Source: Aeromonas hydrophila subsp. hydrophila ATCC 7966 (GTDB lineage Bacteria; Pseudomonadota; Gammaproteobacteria; Enterobacterales; Aeromonadaceae). From it: a DNA stretch of 39,448 bases. The notes under the pieces are model-generated. The model saw nothing but the letters and a program-made list of their open reading frames with translations. It was not told the origin of the DNA and made no database searches. Shown here piece after piece: positions 1 to 7,458 of this stretch. The DNA is taken from positions 4,705,001-4,744,448 of the forward strand of contig NC_008570.1 in the NCBI RefSeq assembly GCF_000014805.1, read 5' to 3'. The translations under genes and the position numbers were made by a program. Within the stretch, counting starts at the first letter, position 1. The number at the start of each line of letters is the position of its first letter.

Positions 1-126
1 GACGATGGATTTCTGCTCGGCGCTCGCCTTCTCCCCTCTGGGCGGCTCCACCAGGGTGGCCATGAACAGCAAGATCCCCAGACTGAGGGCAATCCCCAGT
101 CCCAGGCTCATCAGCTTGTATTTCAT
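1..126 (-). CDS. tonB: TonB2-type energy transducer TonB, N-terminus only (cut by window edge)
   Basis: The first 42 codons read leftward off the window edge. The protein starts MKYKLMSLGLGIALSLGILL, a short basic start followed by one hydrophobic segment (about residues 5-23), then VEPPRGEKASAEQKS, the beginning of a periplasmic linker. That is the shape of a TonB anchor. The ATG overlaps the exbD stop codon (ATGA), so it is translationally coupled as last or late gene of the exbB-exbD-tonB group. The family spans the periplasm and passes proton-motive energy from ExbBD to outer-membrane receptors. The C-terminal receptor-contacting domain is outside the window, so the call rests on position and the membrane anchor. 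Confidence 0.75.
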   Translation of the reverse strand, partial: MKYKLMSLGLGIALSLGILLFMATLVEPPRGEKASAEQKSIV

Positions 127-524
127 TTCGGTGCCACCGCCACGGCGATGTTGGCGATGCCTGCTGCCTTGGCTTCATCCATCACCCGCACCACCTTGCC
201 GTGGGGTACTCGCTCGTCAGCCTGGATCACCAGGCTGGCATCGGGCTGTTCCGCCAACAGGCGGGCGACGCTGGCCTGCACCCGCTCCACGTCGATCTGC
301 TTGCGGTCGAGGAAGATCTGCCCCTGGGCGCCGATCGCCAGCATGATGCTGGAGGACTTCTGCGCCTTGGCCTGACTGGCCTGAGGCCTGTGCACCTCGA
401 GCCCGGCTTCGCGCACGAAGGAGGTGGTGACAATAAAGAAGATCAGCATGATGAACACGATATCCAGCATGGGGGTCATGTCGATCTGCACTTCGTCACG
501 CTGGCGTTTGGATTGCCGTCTCAT
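123..524 (-). CDS. exbD: Biopolymer transport protein ExbD (TonB2 system)
   Basis: 133 residues, normal for ExbD/TolR. A basic cytoplasmic start (MRRQSKRQRDEVQIDMTPMLD) leads into one membrane segment, VFIMLIFFIVTTSF, at about residues 28-41. The family's conserved proton-path aspartate is seen in the DMTPMLDIVF motif. The rest is a periplasmic domain ending VAVAPK. The start overlaps the exbB stop by ATGA and its stop overlaps the tonB start, so the genes are tightly coupled. With ExbB it forms the inner-membrane motor that energises TonB. A TolR assignment is less likely because a long TtpC-like gene, not tolQ-tolA-tolB-pal, surrounds it. Confidence 0.9.
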   Translation of the reverse strand: MRRQSKRQRDEVQIDMTPMLDIVFIMLIFFIVTTSFVREAGLEVHRPQASQAKAQKSSSIMLAIGAQGQIFLDRKQIDVERVQASVARLLAEQPDASLVIQADERVPHGKVVRVMDEAKAAGIANIAVAVAPK

Positions 525-1051
525 TGCATTACCTTCTCTTCTCGCAGGCCGTCCCGGGTCTTGGCCAGCGCACGCTTGGCCTGGCTCTCGAGCCGGCTGA
601 GTAACAACACGCCGGAAAGCGCGACCACCATGCCAGCCATGGTGGGGATGGTGGCACGGGAGATCCCGCCCGCCATGCTCTCCGGGTTAAAACGGTTGGC
701 CGCGGCCAACGCATCGAATACGCCTATCATGCCGGTCACGGTACCCAGCAGCCCCAGCATGGGGCAGAGCACCACCAGGGTGCGGATGAAGATCAGATGA
801 CGATTGAGCTCCAGCTCGGCCTCGGCCAGCCAGCGCCCGCGGATCGCCCGCGCGTGCCAGCTGTGGCGCTCGCTGCGGGCCTGCCAGCGGCCAAGCAGCT
901 GGCGCTGCAGCGGGGCAAACCCCAGGTTGAGGTAGAGCAGCCGCTCGATCATCAGAATCCACATCAGCACCAGCAGGGCCAGAATGACCCAGAGCACCGG
1001 GCCGCCACGGCCCATGAAGCTCTGCAGCTGTTGCCAGATGTCGAACATCAT
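521..1051 (-). CDS. exbB: ExbB/TolQ/MotA-family proton channel (short ExbB of TonB2 system)
   Basis: 176 residues. Starts MMFDIWQQLQSFMGRGGPVLW with a first membrane segment at about residues 17-37 (VLWVILALLVLMWILMIERLL). Two more segments follow in the region LCPMLGLLGTVTGMIGVFDAL and ATIPTMAGMVVALSGVLLLS. GLLGTVTGMI is the signature of the ExbB/TolQ proton-channel family. The start overlaps the ttpC stop (ATGA) and the stop overlaps exbD. It is the compact ExbB of a two-ExbB TonB2 system, the longer one being the upstream TtpC-like protein. It acts in the inner membrane with ExbD to power TonB-dependent uptake. Confidence 0.9.
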   Translation of the reverse strand: MMFDIWQQLQSFMGRGGPVLWVILALLVLMWILMIERLLYLNLGFAPLQRQLLGRWQARSERHSWHARAIRGRWLAEAELELNRHLIFIRTLVVLCPMLGLLGTVTGMIGVFDALAAANRFNPESMAGGISRATIPTMAGMVVALSGVLLLSRLESQAKRALAKTRDGLREEKVMQ

Positions 1052-2355
1052 GCCGCCCGCTCCATCCCGTCACGGTTGCTTTCGGCCCGCTCGGCCAGAA
1101 TCCCGGCCACCTGCTGCTCCAGTACGTTGGAGAGTTCGGTGAAGCGGGATTGCAGCAGGCTGTGGGCCAGGATCAGCGGAATGGCCGCTACCAGACCCTG
1201 TACCGTGGTGACCAGCGCCATGGAGATGCCGCCCGCCATGATCTTGGGATCGCCGGTTCCGAACTGGGTGATGGCCTGGAAGGTGCCGATCATCCCGGTC
1301 ACGGTGCCGAGCAGACCCAGCATGGGGGCGATGGCCGCGATCACCTTGACCATGCCGATGCCGCGCTCCATGCGAGGGGTCTCCTGCAGGATCGCCTCAT
1401 CGAGACGCAGTTCGAGGGTCTCCATGCTCAGCTCGGGATGCTTGTCAGCCACCGTCAGCACCCGACCGAGGGCGTTGTCTGCATGATATTCACCGCTCTT
1501 GAGCTGGCGACGAACCCGACCCAGTTCGCGGGAGAGGCTCCACAGCCTTACCCCGGCGATCCCTAGGCCGATGGCGGCCAGCAGCACGATAATGGCGCCG
1601 ACCTGGCCGCCCTGCTGGACTTGCTGCCAGAAGGTGGGGGCCTGCGCCAGCATCTCCAGCAGAGTGCCGTGGGAGGGATCCAGCGGCAGCGCTTCCCCCT
1701 CCTTACCCTGATAGGCGGCCGCCGCGGAGAGCACGCTGCCGGGCAGACCCAGCACCGGGCTCAGGCCTTCGGCAGTGGGTTGCAGGAAGCCTGCGCTCCC
1801 CAGCAGGACGAAGCTGCCGACCCGGGTCAGCGCCTGCTCGCTGGCTGCCCCCTGGGCATCGAGCACCTTGCCGGTGAACTGGGCAACCCGGCCCGATTCG
1901 CGGATCTCTTGCAGCAGGGTGGCGGGCAGCAGGGCGAGGGCGGCGCGATCCGGCACCTGCTTCTCCTGCGCCATGGCCTTGAGCGGGCCGAGGCGCTCGG
2001 GGTACTGGCCCTCGATGGCGGATTCGCTCAGCAGCTTGACCGCATCGCTGGCCCCCTGACGGGTCACCGCGAAAATCTCGTTCATGTCGCCGGAGGCCTG
2101 CTCCCACTGGGCATTGAGCTCCACCAGCTGCTTCTCGTTGCCGGCAAACTCGGCCGCCAGCTGCTTGCTGCGGCTCTGGGCCGCAGCCAGTTTGGCACGG
2201 GCACTGTTCAGCTCCTTGGAGACGGACGCCAGGTCCTGCTGGGCCTGCTGCTCACGAGCCTGCTCCTGTTGCTGCCAGGCTTCATCGGCAACGGCGGCAG
2301 TAGTGCCCAGAGAGAGGGCGATGGCGAGGGGGAACCACTTCATGGTGATGCTCAT
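1048..2355 (-). CDS. ttpC: TtpC-like long ExbB-family protein of the TonB2 system
   Basis: About 435 residues from the ATG at 2355, chosen because it overlaps the upstream stop codon as ATGA; a second ATG lies at 2343. The open frame extends further upstream but only into the preceding gene. An N-terminal signal-like segment (MKWFPLAIALSLGTTAAVA) is followed by a glutamine- and alanine-rich coiled region of about 60 residues and a long periplasmic domain. A membrane segment (VGAIIVLLAAIGLGIAGVRL) and a C-terminal ExbB-like channel domain with MLGLLGTVTGMIGTFQAI come last. In Vibrio an ExbB-like protein with such an extra N-terminal domain (TtpC) is required for TonB2 function. That role is inferred here from architecture and gene order. 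Confidence 0.82.
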   Translation of the reverse strand: MSITMKWFPLAIALSLGTTAAVADEAWQQQEQAREQQAQQDLASVSKELNSARAKLAAAQSRSKQLAAEFAGNEKQLVELNAQWEQASGDMNEIFAVTRQGASDAVKLLSESAIEGQYPERLGPLKAMAQEKQVPDRAALALLPATLLQEIRESGRVAQFTGKVLDAQGAASEQALTRVGSFVLLGSAGFLQPTAEGLSPVLGLPGSVLSAAAAYQGKEGEALPLDPSHGTLLEMLAQAPTFWQQVQQGGQVGAIIVLLAAIGLGIAGVRLWSLSRELGRVRRQLKSGEYHADNALGRVLTVADKHPELSMETLELRLDEAILQETPRMERGIGMVKVIAAIAPMLGLLGTVTGMIGTFQAITQFGTGDPKIMAGGISMALVTTVQGLVAAIPLILAHSLLQSRFTELSNVLEQQVAGILAERAESNRDGMERAA

Positions 2356-3113
2356 GACTGGGCCTCCTGACCACGGCTGACGGAAAGGGGAACATTCAAC
2401 AACTGGGGAACCTTCTTGTCGGCAGCCATCTCCAGCGCCTCGGCGATGGGAGAGAGCCACTGGCTGTCGAGAGCCTGCCACTGCTTGCTCTGCGCAGACC
2501 AGCGCCACGCCTGGGAGCGATCGGCGGTCATCGCCAGCAGGGAGACCCGACCCACCGCCAGCACATCGACCCGGCGCGGTACGCCGTCCAGCGCCAGCTC
2601 GGTAGAGTAGCTATCCAACCGGCTGCCGTATTCGGCTTCAATCTGGTAGGCCTGCAGCAGCTGGCGGAACTTCTCCGCCTCGCTCACGTCGGCGCGGGCC
2701 AGGGTCGCTTTCAACTGTTCAACCCGCGCCAGGCGATCCTCCTTGCGCAGCGGCATGTCGTTTTGCACCAGCTGCTCCAGATCGGCCTGCATCTGCAGCA
2801 TCAGCGGGATCAGGCCCTGCCGGGTCTCCTGTACCGCCTCCAGCTGCTGACTCAGTTTGCCCAGCTCATTTTGCTGATCGGCCACCAGAGACTGCATGTA
2901 GCGGTTGTAGGCTTCCAGATCACGCAGTTGCAGCTGGGCATTTTGCAGCTCCAGCCGGGCGGCAACGGCCGCATCGGCGGCTTTTTCCACGCGCTGCTGG
3001 GAGGCTTTCCCGGCGGCGATGCTGTTTTTCAGTGCCGGTGCGACCAGCTCGTCGGCGCCAGCAGCGAAGTGGACTGACAATGGCAACAAGGCCAAACCCC
3101 AAAACTTATTCAT
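2352..3113 (-). CDS. DUF3450 family periplasmic protein, first gene of the TonB2 operon
   Basis: About 253 residues from the ATG at 3113. Codons further upstream run through the regulatory palindrome and are not used. The start MNKFWGLALLPLSVHFAAGA is a signal peptide. The mature part is helical and rich in Q, E and A (for example ELQNAQLQLRDLEAYNRYMQ), suggesting a long coiled coil over the first half. The family is usually found directly before exbB-like ttpC genes in Vibrio, Shewanella and relatives, and the molecular role is not established. The stop overlaps the ttpC start by ATGA. A Fur-box-like palindrome lies 14-36 bases upstream of the start, so iron-repressed expression of the whole operon is likely. 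Confidence 0.82.
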   Translation of the reverse strand: MNKFWGLALLPLSVHFAAGADELVAPALKNSIAAGKASQQRVEKAADAAVAARLELQNAQLQLRDLEAYNRYMQSLVADQQNELGKLSQQLEAVQETRQGLIPLMLQMQADLEQLVQNDMPLRKEDRLARVEQLKATLARADVSEAEKFRQLLQAYQIEAEYGSRLDSYSTELALDGVPRRVDVLAVGRVSLLAMTADRSQAWRWSAQSKQWQALDSQWLSPIAEALEMAADKKVPQLLNVPLSVSRGQEAQS

Positions 3114-3126
3114 GATATAAATCTTA

Positions 3127-3149
3127 ACAATGATAACTATTCTCATTGT
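3127..3149 (-). promoter_or_regulatory. Fur-box-like palindrome upstream of the TonB2 operon
   Basis: A 23-bp near-palindrome with outer arms ACAATGA and TCATTGT. The 19-mer at 3132-3150 (GATAACTATTCTCATTGTC) matches 14 of 19 positions of the classical Fur box by my count. It lies just in front of the DUF3450-ttpC-exbB-exbD-tonB genes, as expected for an iron-uptake energy system. Binding is inferred. Confidence 0.7.
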
Positions 3150-3282
3150 CTCAAAGAGTGGGGGCAGTGGCAATCAGATGATTTTGTTGGCCTTCGGCCG
3201 AAAAAACAGGATAATTTTTAAGCAAGCACGGGAGTCACTGGCGTTGGTTCTCACCACACCAAATTAATAAATAAAAAATATC

Positions 3283-3311
3283 TTTTCGATCAATGTGATA
3301 GAGATCGAAAA
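3283..3311. promoter_or_regulatory. Inverted repeat in the leader of the LuxR-type gene
   Basis: Perfect 9-bp arms TTTTCGATC (3283-3291) and GATCGAAAA (3303-3311) are separated by 11 bases. The right arm runs directly into the Shine-Dalgarno stretch AAGGAG before the ATG at 3323. It could be an operator or an RNA hairpin masking the ribosome-binding site. It does not resemble a lux box (ACCTGT-type ends). Confidence 0.5.
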
Positions 3312-3322
3312 AGGAGAAGTTC

Positions 3323-3934
3323 ATGTTCAACGATGCGATCTGGGAACACATCGATCGGTTCACCAAGGCCAAGAAGACCAGCGACATCCAGCAGCAGCTG
3401 GAGCGCTTCAGTCATCAGATGGGCTTTGATTACTTCCGTTTGCTGATTATTTTCCCCATCAGCATGCAGAAATCCCATGTGGCGTTGTTCAACAACTGCC
3501 CCACCAGCTGGTTCGATGCCTATTCAGAGCGGCACTACCTGACTCAGGACCCGGTCGTCTTCCTGGGGCTGAAGCAGACCCAGCCCATCTTCTGGAACAA
3601 GCTCGACTGCGACTCTCCCTGGCTGCCCAGCGCCAGCTACATCTTCAACTCGGCACTGCAGCTGATAAAGAGCAGGCCGGATCTGATGAAGTACCTGACC
3701 GAGCTGTCGGATCGGGAGAAGGAGTGCCTGTTCTGGGCCAGCGAGGGCAAGACCTCCTGGGAGATCGCCACCATCCTCGGCATCAGCGAACGGACCGTGA
3801 ACTTCCACCTCAATCAGGTCACCAACAAGACCGACTCGAAGAACCGCAACCAGGCGATCGCCAAGAGCATCTCCAGCGGCATCATAGTGCCCTCGCTGGA
3901 CGACGTGACCATCACCAACCTGCGGCTGTCATAA
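3323..3934 (+). CDS. LuxR-family regulator, AhyR-like, with shortened acyl-homoserine-lactone domain
   Basis: 203 residues with a good ribosome-binding site (AAGGAG). The N-terminal half follows the quorum-sensing LuxR pattern. W63, Y67, D76, P77 and W91 fit the conserved ligand-pocket residues (TraR W57, Y61, D70, P71, W85). The C-terminal domain from about residue 124 (LTELSDREKECLFWASEGKTSWEIA, cited here by its key residues E132, L136, G142) is a complete LuxR helix-turn-helix. Family members are usually 230-260 residues. Here the segment between about residues 95 and 102 jumps straight to the linker helix (SASYIFNSALQLI), so roughly 50-60 residues containing the conserved pocket glycine are absent. 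No luxI-type synthase is in the window, so it is a solo. It may be a ligand-independent or antagonistic AhyR paralogue. Confidence 0.85.
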   Translation: MFNDAIWEHIDRFTKAKKTSDIQQQLERFSHQMGFDYFRLLIIFPISMQKSHVALFNNCPTSWFDAYSERHYLTQDPVVFLGLKQTQPIFWNKLDCDSPWLPSASYIFNSALQLIKSRPDLMKYLTELSDREKECLFWASEGKTSWEIATILGISERTVNFHLNQVTNKTDSKNRNQAIAKSISSGIIVPSLDDVTITNLRLS

Positions 3935-3955
3935 CGGCCACCAAGCCAGACAAAC

Positions 3956-3982
3956 AAAAAGAGCCGCAATGCGGCTCTTTTT
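3956..3982. terminator. Bidirectional rho-independent terminator between the luxR-type gene and glmS
   Basis: Stem GAGCCGC (3961-3967), loop AAT, stem GCGGCTC (3971-3977). Five T follow on the right and five A precede on the left, so it can end transcripts from both converging genes. Confidence 0.9.
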
Positions 3983-3998
3983 CATTTCCGGCGACGGC

Positions 3999-5831
3999 TT
4001 ATTCCACGGTCACGGATTTTGCCAGGTTGCGCGGCTGATCCACGTCTGTGCCCTTGATGAGGGCAACGTGGTAGGAGAGCAGCTGCAACGGCACGGTATA
4101 GACGATCGGCGCGATCATCTCTTCCACGTGGTTCAGGCTCATCACCCGCATGGTCTCGTCGCTCTTGAAGCCGGCATCGGCATCGGCGAACACATAGAGG
4201 ATACCGCCACGGGCACGCACCTCTTCCACGTTGGACTTGAGCTTCTCCAGCAGATCGTTGTTTGGCGCCACGACGATGATGGGCATCTCGGCATCGATCA
4301 GCGCCAGCGGGCCGTGCTTGAGCTCACCGGCGGCATAGGCCTCGGCGTGGATGTAGGAGATCTCCTTGAGCTTGAGCGCCCCTTCCATGGCAATGGGATA
4401 CTGGCTGCCACGGCCGAGGAACAGGCTGTGCTGCTTGTCGGCAAACTCTTCGGCCAGGGTTTCGATATCCTTGGCCAGCGCCAAGCTCTCTTTAATACGC
4501 AGCGGCAGGGCTTGCAGCGCCTTGACCAGTTCGGCTTCGGCGGCGGCGCTCAGATGGCCACGGCAGTGACCGACGGAGGCCACCAGCATCAGCAGGCCAG
4601 CCAGCTGGGTGGTGAATGCCTTGGTGGAGGCCACGCCGATTTCGGCACCGGCACGGGTCATGAAAGCCAGATCCGATTCACGCACCAGCGAGGAGCCCGG
4701 TACGTTGCAGATAGCCAGCGAGCTCATGTAGCCGGACTCCTTGGCCAGACGCAGCGCCGCCAGGGTATCGGCGGTCTCACCGCTCTGGGAGAGAGTCACC
4801 AGCAGGCTGTTGGGACGCACCACGGATTTGCGATAGCGGAATTCGGAGGCGATCTCCACATCACAGGAGACACCGGCGATCTCTTCGAACCAGTAGCGGG
4901 CCACCATGCCGGAGTGATAGGAGGTACCGCAGGCGACGATCTGCACGTGCTCGACCTTGTCAAAGATGGCGCGAGCGCCGTTACCGAACGATTCGACCAC
5001 CACGTGATCGCTGCCCAGACGCCCTTCCAGGGTGTTGGTGATCGCTTTGGGCTGCTCGTGGATCTCCTTGAGCATGTAGTGACGGTATTCACCCTTGTCA
5101 CCGGCATCGTGGGAGAGTTCGGACTCCTGCTCTTCTCGCACCACGGCGTTGCCGTTGGTATCGAAGATGTGCACGTCACGGCGGGTCACTTCGGCCACAT
5201 CGCCCTCTTCCAGGAAGATGAAACGGCGGGTCACCGGCAGCAGTGCCATCTGGTCTGAGGCGATAAAGTTCTCGCCGATACCGCGACCGATCACCAGCGG
5301 TGAACCGGAGCGGGCAACCACCACGCGGCTGTCGTCGCGGCTGTCCATCACTACCGTACCGTAGGCACCGCGCAGCTGTTTCACCGCCACCTGCATGGCG
5401 GCCAGCAGGCTACCGGCGCTCTTCAGTTCGTGATGTACCAGATGGGCAATCACTTCGGTGTCGGTGTCGGAGCTGAACACATAGCCCAGCGCCTTCAACT
5501 CTTCCCGCAACTCTTCGTGGTTCTCGATGATGCCGTTGTGCACCACCACGATATGCTCGGAAACGTGGGGGTGGGCGTTGCGCTCGGAGGGCTCGCCGTG
5601 AGTGGCCCAGCGGGTATGGGCGATGCCGGTACCGCCGTGGACGGACTGCTCGTCAAGCGCCTTGGCCAGCTCGGCCACCTTGCCCAGACGGCGAACCCGC
5701 TGCAACGGCTGGTTGGCGCTGAACACGGCCACACCGGCTGAGTCATAACCGCGGTACTCCAGACGGCGCAGGCCCTCTACCAGAATTTCAGCCACATCAC
5801 GTTGGGCCACAGCCCCGACGATGCCACACAT
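3999..5831 (-). CDS. glmS: Glutamine--fructose-6-phosphate aminotransferase (isomerizing) GlmS
   Basis: 610 residues, close to the E. coli protein. The start at 5831 gives MCGIVGAV, placing the catalytic cysteine at position 2, exposed after removal of Met. The frame extends seven codons further upstream but that would bury the nucleophile. The N-terminal glutaminase domain (about 1-240) carries [13 protein letters not shown]. Two SIS sugar-isomerase domains follow (about 285-600), with the family's C-terminus [13 protein letters not shown]. It makes glucosamine-6-phosphate from fructose-6-phosphate and glutamine, the first step to UDP-GlcNAc for peptidoglycan and LPS. The DeoR-type regulator gene lies 56 bases upstream in the same direction. 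glmU, usually adjacent, is 5.4 kb away with the blr cassette in between. Confidence 0.97.
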   Translation of the reverse strand: MCGIVGAVAQRDVAEILVEGLRRLEYRGYDSAGVAVFSANQPLQRVRRLGKVAELAKALDEQSVHGGTGIAHTRWATHGEPSERNAHPHVSEHIVVVHNGIIENHEELREELKALGYVFSSDTDTEVIAHLVHHELKSAGSLLAAMQVAVKQLRGAYGTVVMDSRDDSRVVVARSGSPLVIGRGIGENFIASDQMALLPVTRRFIFLEEGDVAEVTRRDVHIFDTNGNAVVREEQESELSHDAGDKGEYRHYMLKEIHEQPKAITNTLEGRLGSDHVVVESFGNGARAIFDKVEHVQIVACGTSYHSGMVARYWFEEIAGVSCDVEIASEFRYRKSVVRPNSLLVTLSQSGETADTLAALRLAKESGYMSSLAICNVPGSSLVRESDLAFMTRAGAEIGVASTKAFTTQLAGLLMLVASVGHCRGHLSAAAEAELVKALQALPLRIKESLALAKDIETLAEEFADKQHSLFLGRGSQYPIAMEGALKLKEISYIHAEAYAAGELKHGPLALIDAEMPIIVVAPNNDLLEKLKSNVEEVRARGGILYVFADADAGFKSDETMRVMSLNHVEEMIAPIVYTVPLQLLSYHVALIKGTDVDQPRNLAKSVTVE

Positions 5832-5887
5832 ACACTTCTCCTTGAGATGCAAATCGTAAAGTCAGTTGAATGGTTCAGAGCTCGATG

Positions 5888-6661
5888 TCAGCAAGTGACC
5901 GGGGCGCAGATAAGCGTCACCCCCTGGGCTTGAATCTGTTCTCTGGCCTCGCTGGCCAGCCCCTCGTCGGTCACCAGGGTATGGATGCTCGACCAGGGAA
6001 GTTCGAGATTGGGGATCTTGCGGCCGATCTTTTCCGACTCGACCATCACGATGACCTCCCGCGACACCTCGGCCATCACCCGCGATAACCCCACCAGCTC
6101 GTTGAAGGTGGTGGTGCCACGCTCCGGGTCGATGCCGTCGGCACCGATAAACAGCTGGTCGAAGTCGTAGGAGCGCAGCACCTGCTCCGCCACCTGACCC
6201 TGGAAGGATTCGGAGTGAGGGTCCCAAGTGCCACCGGTCATTAACAGGGTAGGCTCATTTTCCAGCTCGCGCAGGGCACCGGCCACATTGAGGGAGTTGG
6301 TCATCACGATGAGGCCGCGCTTGTTGCCCAGCATAGGGATCATGGCGCTGGTGGTGCTGCCGCTGTCGATGATGACGCGGTTGTGATCACGCAGCCGCTC
6401 GGCCGCCGCGCGGGCAATGGCTAACTTTCGGTTCGAAACTTGTTCTGGATTAGCCTCGACCACCATCTCGCTCGGCAAAGGAACGGCACCACCGTAACGG
6501 CGCAGCAGCAGACCACCAGTCTCCAGCACGGCCAGATCTTTACGGATAGTCACTTCGGAGGTAGAAAAGTGCTTGGCAAGGGCGTCGACACTCACTTCAC
6601 CCTGCTCTTGTACCAGGGTCACTATGGTGTGGCGACGTTGTTGAGTATTACGTTTGGTCAT
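5888..6661 (-). CDS. glmR: DeoR-family transcriptional regulator, GlmR-like, upstream of glmS
   Basis: 257 residues. The N-terminal DeoR winged helix-turn-helix is at about residues 1-60 (QRRHTIVTLVQEQGEVSVDA, then STSEVTIRKDLAVLE). It is followed by a DeoR sugar-phosphate sensor domain with the IIDSGSTTSAM phosphate-site motif and GADGIDPERGTTTFN. In pseudomonads a DeoR-type protein called GlmR sits directly before glmS and controls it; the same layout here suggests a sensor of amino-sugar phosphate. A 13-bp palindrome lies 7 bases in front of the ATG and a near copy lies inside the gene, suggesting autoregulation. The ATG has no clear Shine-Dalgarno sequence. Confidence 0.88.
   Translation of the reverse strand: MTKRNTQQRRHTIVTLVQEQGEVSVDALAKHFSTSEVTIRKDLAVLETGGLLLRRYGGAVPLPSEMVVEANPEQVSNRKLAIARAAAERLRDHNRVIIDSGSTTSAMIPMLGNKRGLIVMTNSLNVAGALRELENEPTLLMTGGTWDPHSESFQGQVAEQVLRSYDFDQLFIGADGIDPERGTTTFNELVGLSRVMAEVSREVIVMVESEKIGRKIPNLELPWSSIHTLVTDEGLASEAREQIQAQGVTLICAPVTC
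6426..6438. promoter_or_regulatory. Candidate internal operator inside glmR
   Basis: TTTCGGTTCGAAA differs by one base from the palindrome in front of the gene (TTTCGATTCGAAA). It lies 243 bp away inside the coding region. Two such sites could support looping by a tetrameric DeoR-type repressor. Inference only. Confidence 0.4.
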
Positions 6662-6668
6662 TTTTAAG

Positions 6669-6681
6669 TTTCGATTCGAAA
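6669..6681. promoter_or_regulatory. Candidate GlmR operator in the glmR/blrA divergent region
   Basis: Perfect palindrome TTTCGA-T-TCGAAA, 7 bases upstream of the glmR ATG where a ribosome-binding site would be expected. Another TCGAAA half-site lies at 6687-6692. A second A/T-type palindrome TTTTTC-G-GAAAAA lies at 6703-6715. TTTCG-type repeats are common in DeoR-family operators. The region also serves blrA on the other strand. Confidence 0.5.
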
Positions 6682-6783
6682 GAACATCGAAATATTAGCC
6701 CCTTTTTCGGAAAAATAAAACAGCAAATAGGATCCGATTTGGTTCGATGCCAGAATGGGCTGCCAATTTGCGACGAGGATGCC

Positions 6784-7458
6784 ATGCAAAAGAGAGTCAT
6801 CTGGCTGGTGGAGGATGAGGCCAGCATCGCCGACACCCTGATTTACGCCCTGCAGACCGACGGGTTCGAGGTGGAGTGGTTCATGCTGGGCCAGCAGTTG
6901 CTGACAAGGCTGGAACAGACGCGACCCGACTTCCTGATCCTCGATGTGGGGCTGCCCGACATCAGCGGCTTCGAACTCTGCAAACAGGTTAGGGTGCTGA
7001 CCGATATTCCCCTGATGTTCCTCACCGCCCGCAGCGAGGAGATAGACCGGCTGATCGGGCTGGAGATCGGTGCCGACGACTATGTGGCCAAACCCTTCTC
7101 GCCACGGGAAGTGTGTGCCCGGGTGCGGGTCATCCTGCGCCGCAGCCAACCCGTCGCCCCCCAACCCAGCGCCCTGCTGGTGCTGGATGAGGAGCGGGCC
7201 CGCATTCATTTTCGCGGTCAACCGCTGGCCCTCACCCGTTACGAATATCTGCTGCTCAAGACCCTGATGCAGGCGCCGGGCCGTGTCTACTCCCGCCAGC
7301 AGCTGATGGATCTGGTGTGGCAGGATGCCGAAGAGAGTCTGGATCGCACCGTCGATACCCACATCAAGACCATCCGCGCCAAGCTGCGCGAGCATGATCC
7401 CGAGGCCAACCTGATCCTCACCCATCGCGGGCTGGGCTACAGCCTGGAGCTTGCATGA
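6784..7458 (+). CDS. blrA: Response regulator BlrA (CreB-like, OmpR family)
   Basis: 224 residues from the ATG at 6784, preceded by GAGGA. The longer open frame upstream has no ribosome-binding site and adds residues not typical of receivers. The receiver domain has the acidic pair E10-D11-E12, phospho-acceptor D54 (FLILDVGLPD) and K103 (VAKPFSPRE). The C-terminal winged helix includes TRYEYLLLKTLMQAPGRV and ends HRGLGYSLELA. It partners BlrB, encoded with an ATGA overlap. In Aeromonas BlrAB turns on the chromosomal beta-lactamases in response to beta-lactams; CreB is the enterobacterial counterpart and binds TTCAC-type tags. Confidence 0.92.
   Translation: MQKRVIWLVEDEASIADTLIYALQTDGFEVEWFMLGQQLLTRLEQTRPDFLILDVGLPDISGFELCKQVRVLTDIPLMFLTARSEEIDRLIGLEIGADDYVAKPFSPREVCARVRVILRRSQPVAPQPSALLVLDEERARIHFRGQPLALTRYEYLLLKTLMQAPGRVYSRQQLMDLVWQDAEESLDRTVDTHIKTIRAKLREHDPEANLILTHRGLGYSLELA

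Noticed and set aside
3183..3209. Hairpin around GGCCTTCGGCC between the TonB2 operon and the luxR-type gene
   Set aside because: Only a 4-bp GC core and mismatched A/T flanks, with no gene ending there, so not called a terminator.
3969..5258. Long rightward open frame (429 codons) opposite glmS
   Set aside because: It lies wholly antisense to glmS, has no ribosome-binding site or recognisable domain, and its composition is that of a mirrored GC-rich gene.
5832..5887. Possible glmS leader riboswitch or ribozyme
   Set aside because: The gap is only 56 bases and holds no ribozyme core; GlmS ribozymes belong to Gram-positive bacteria.
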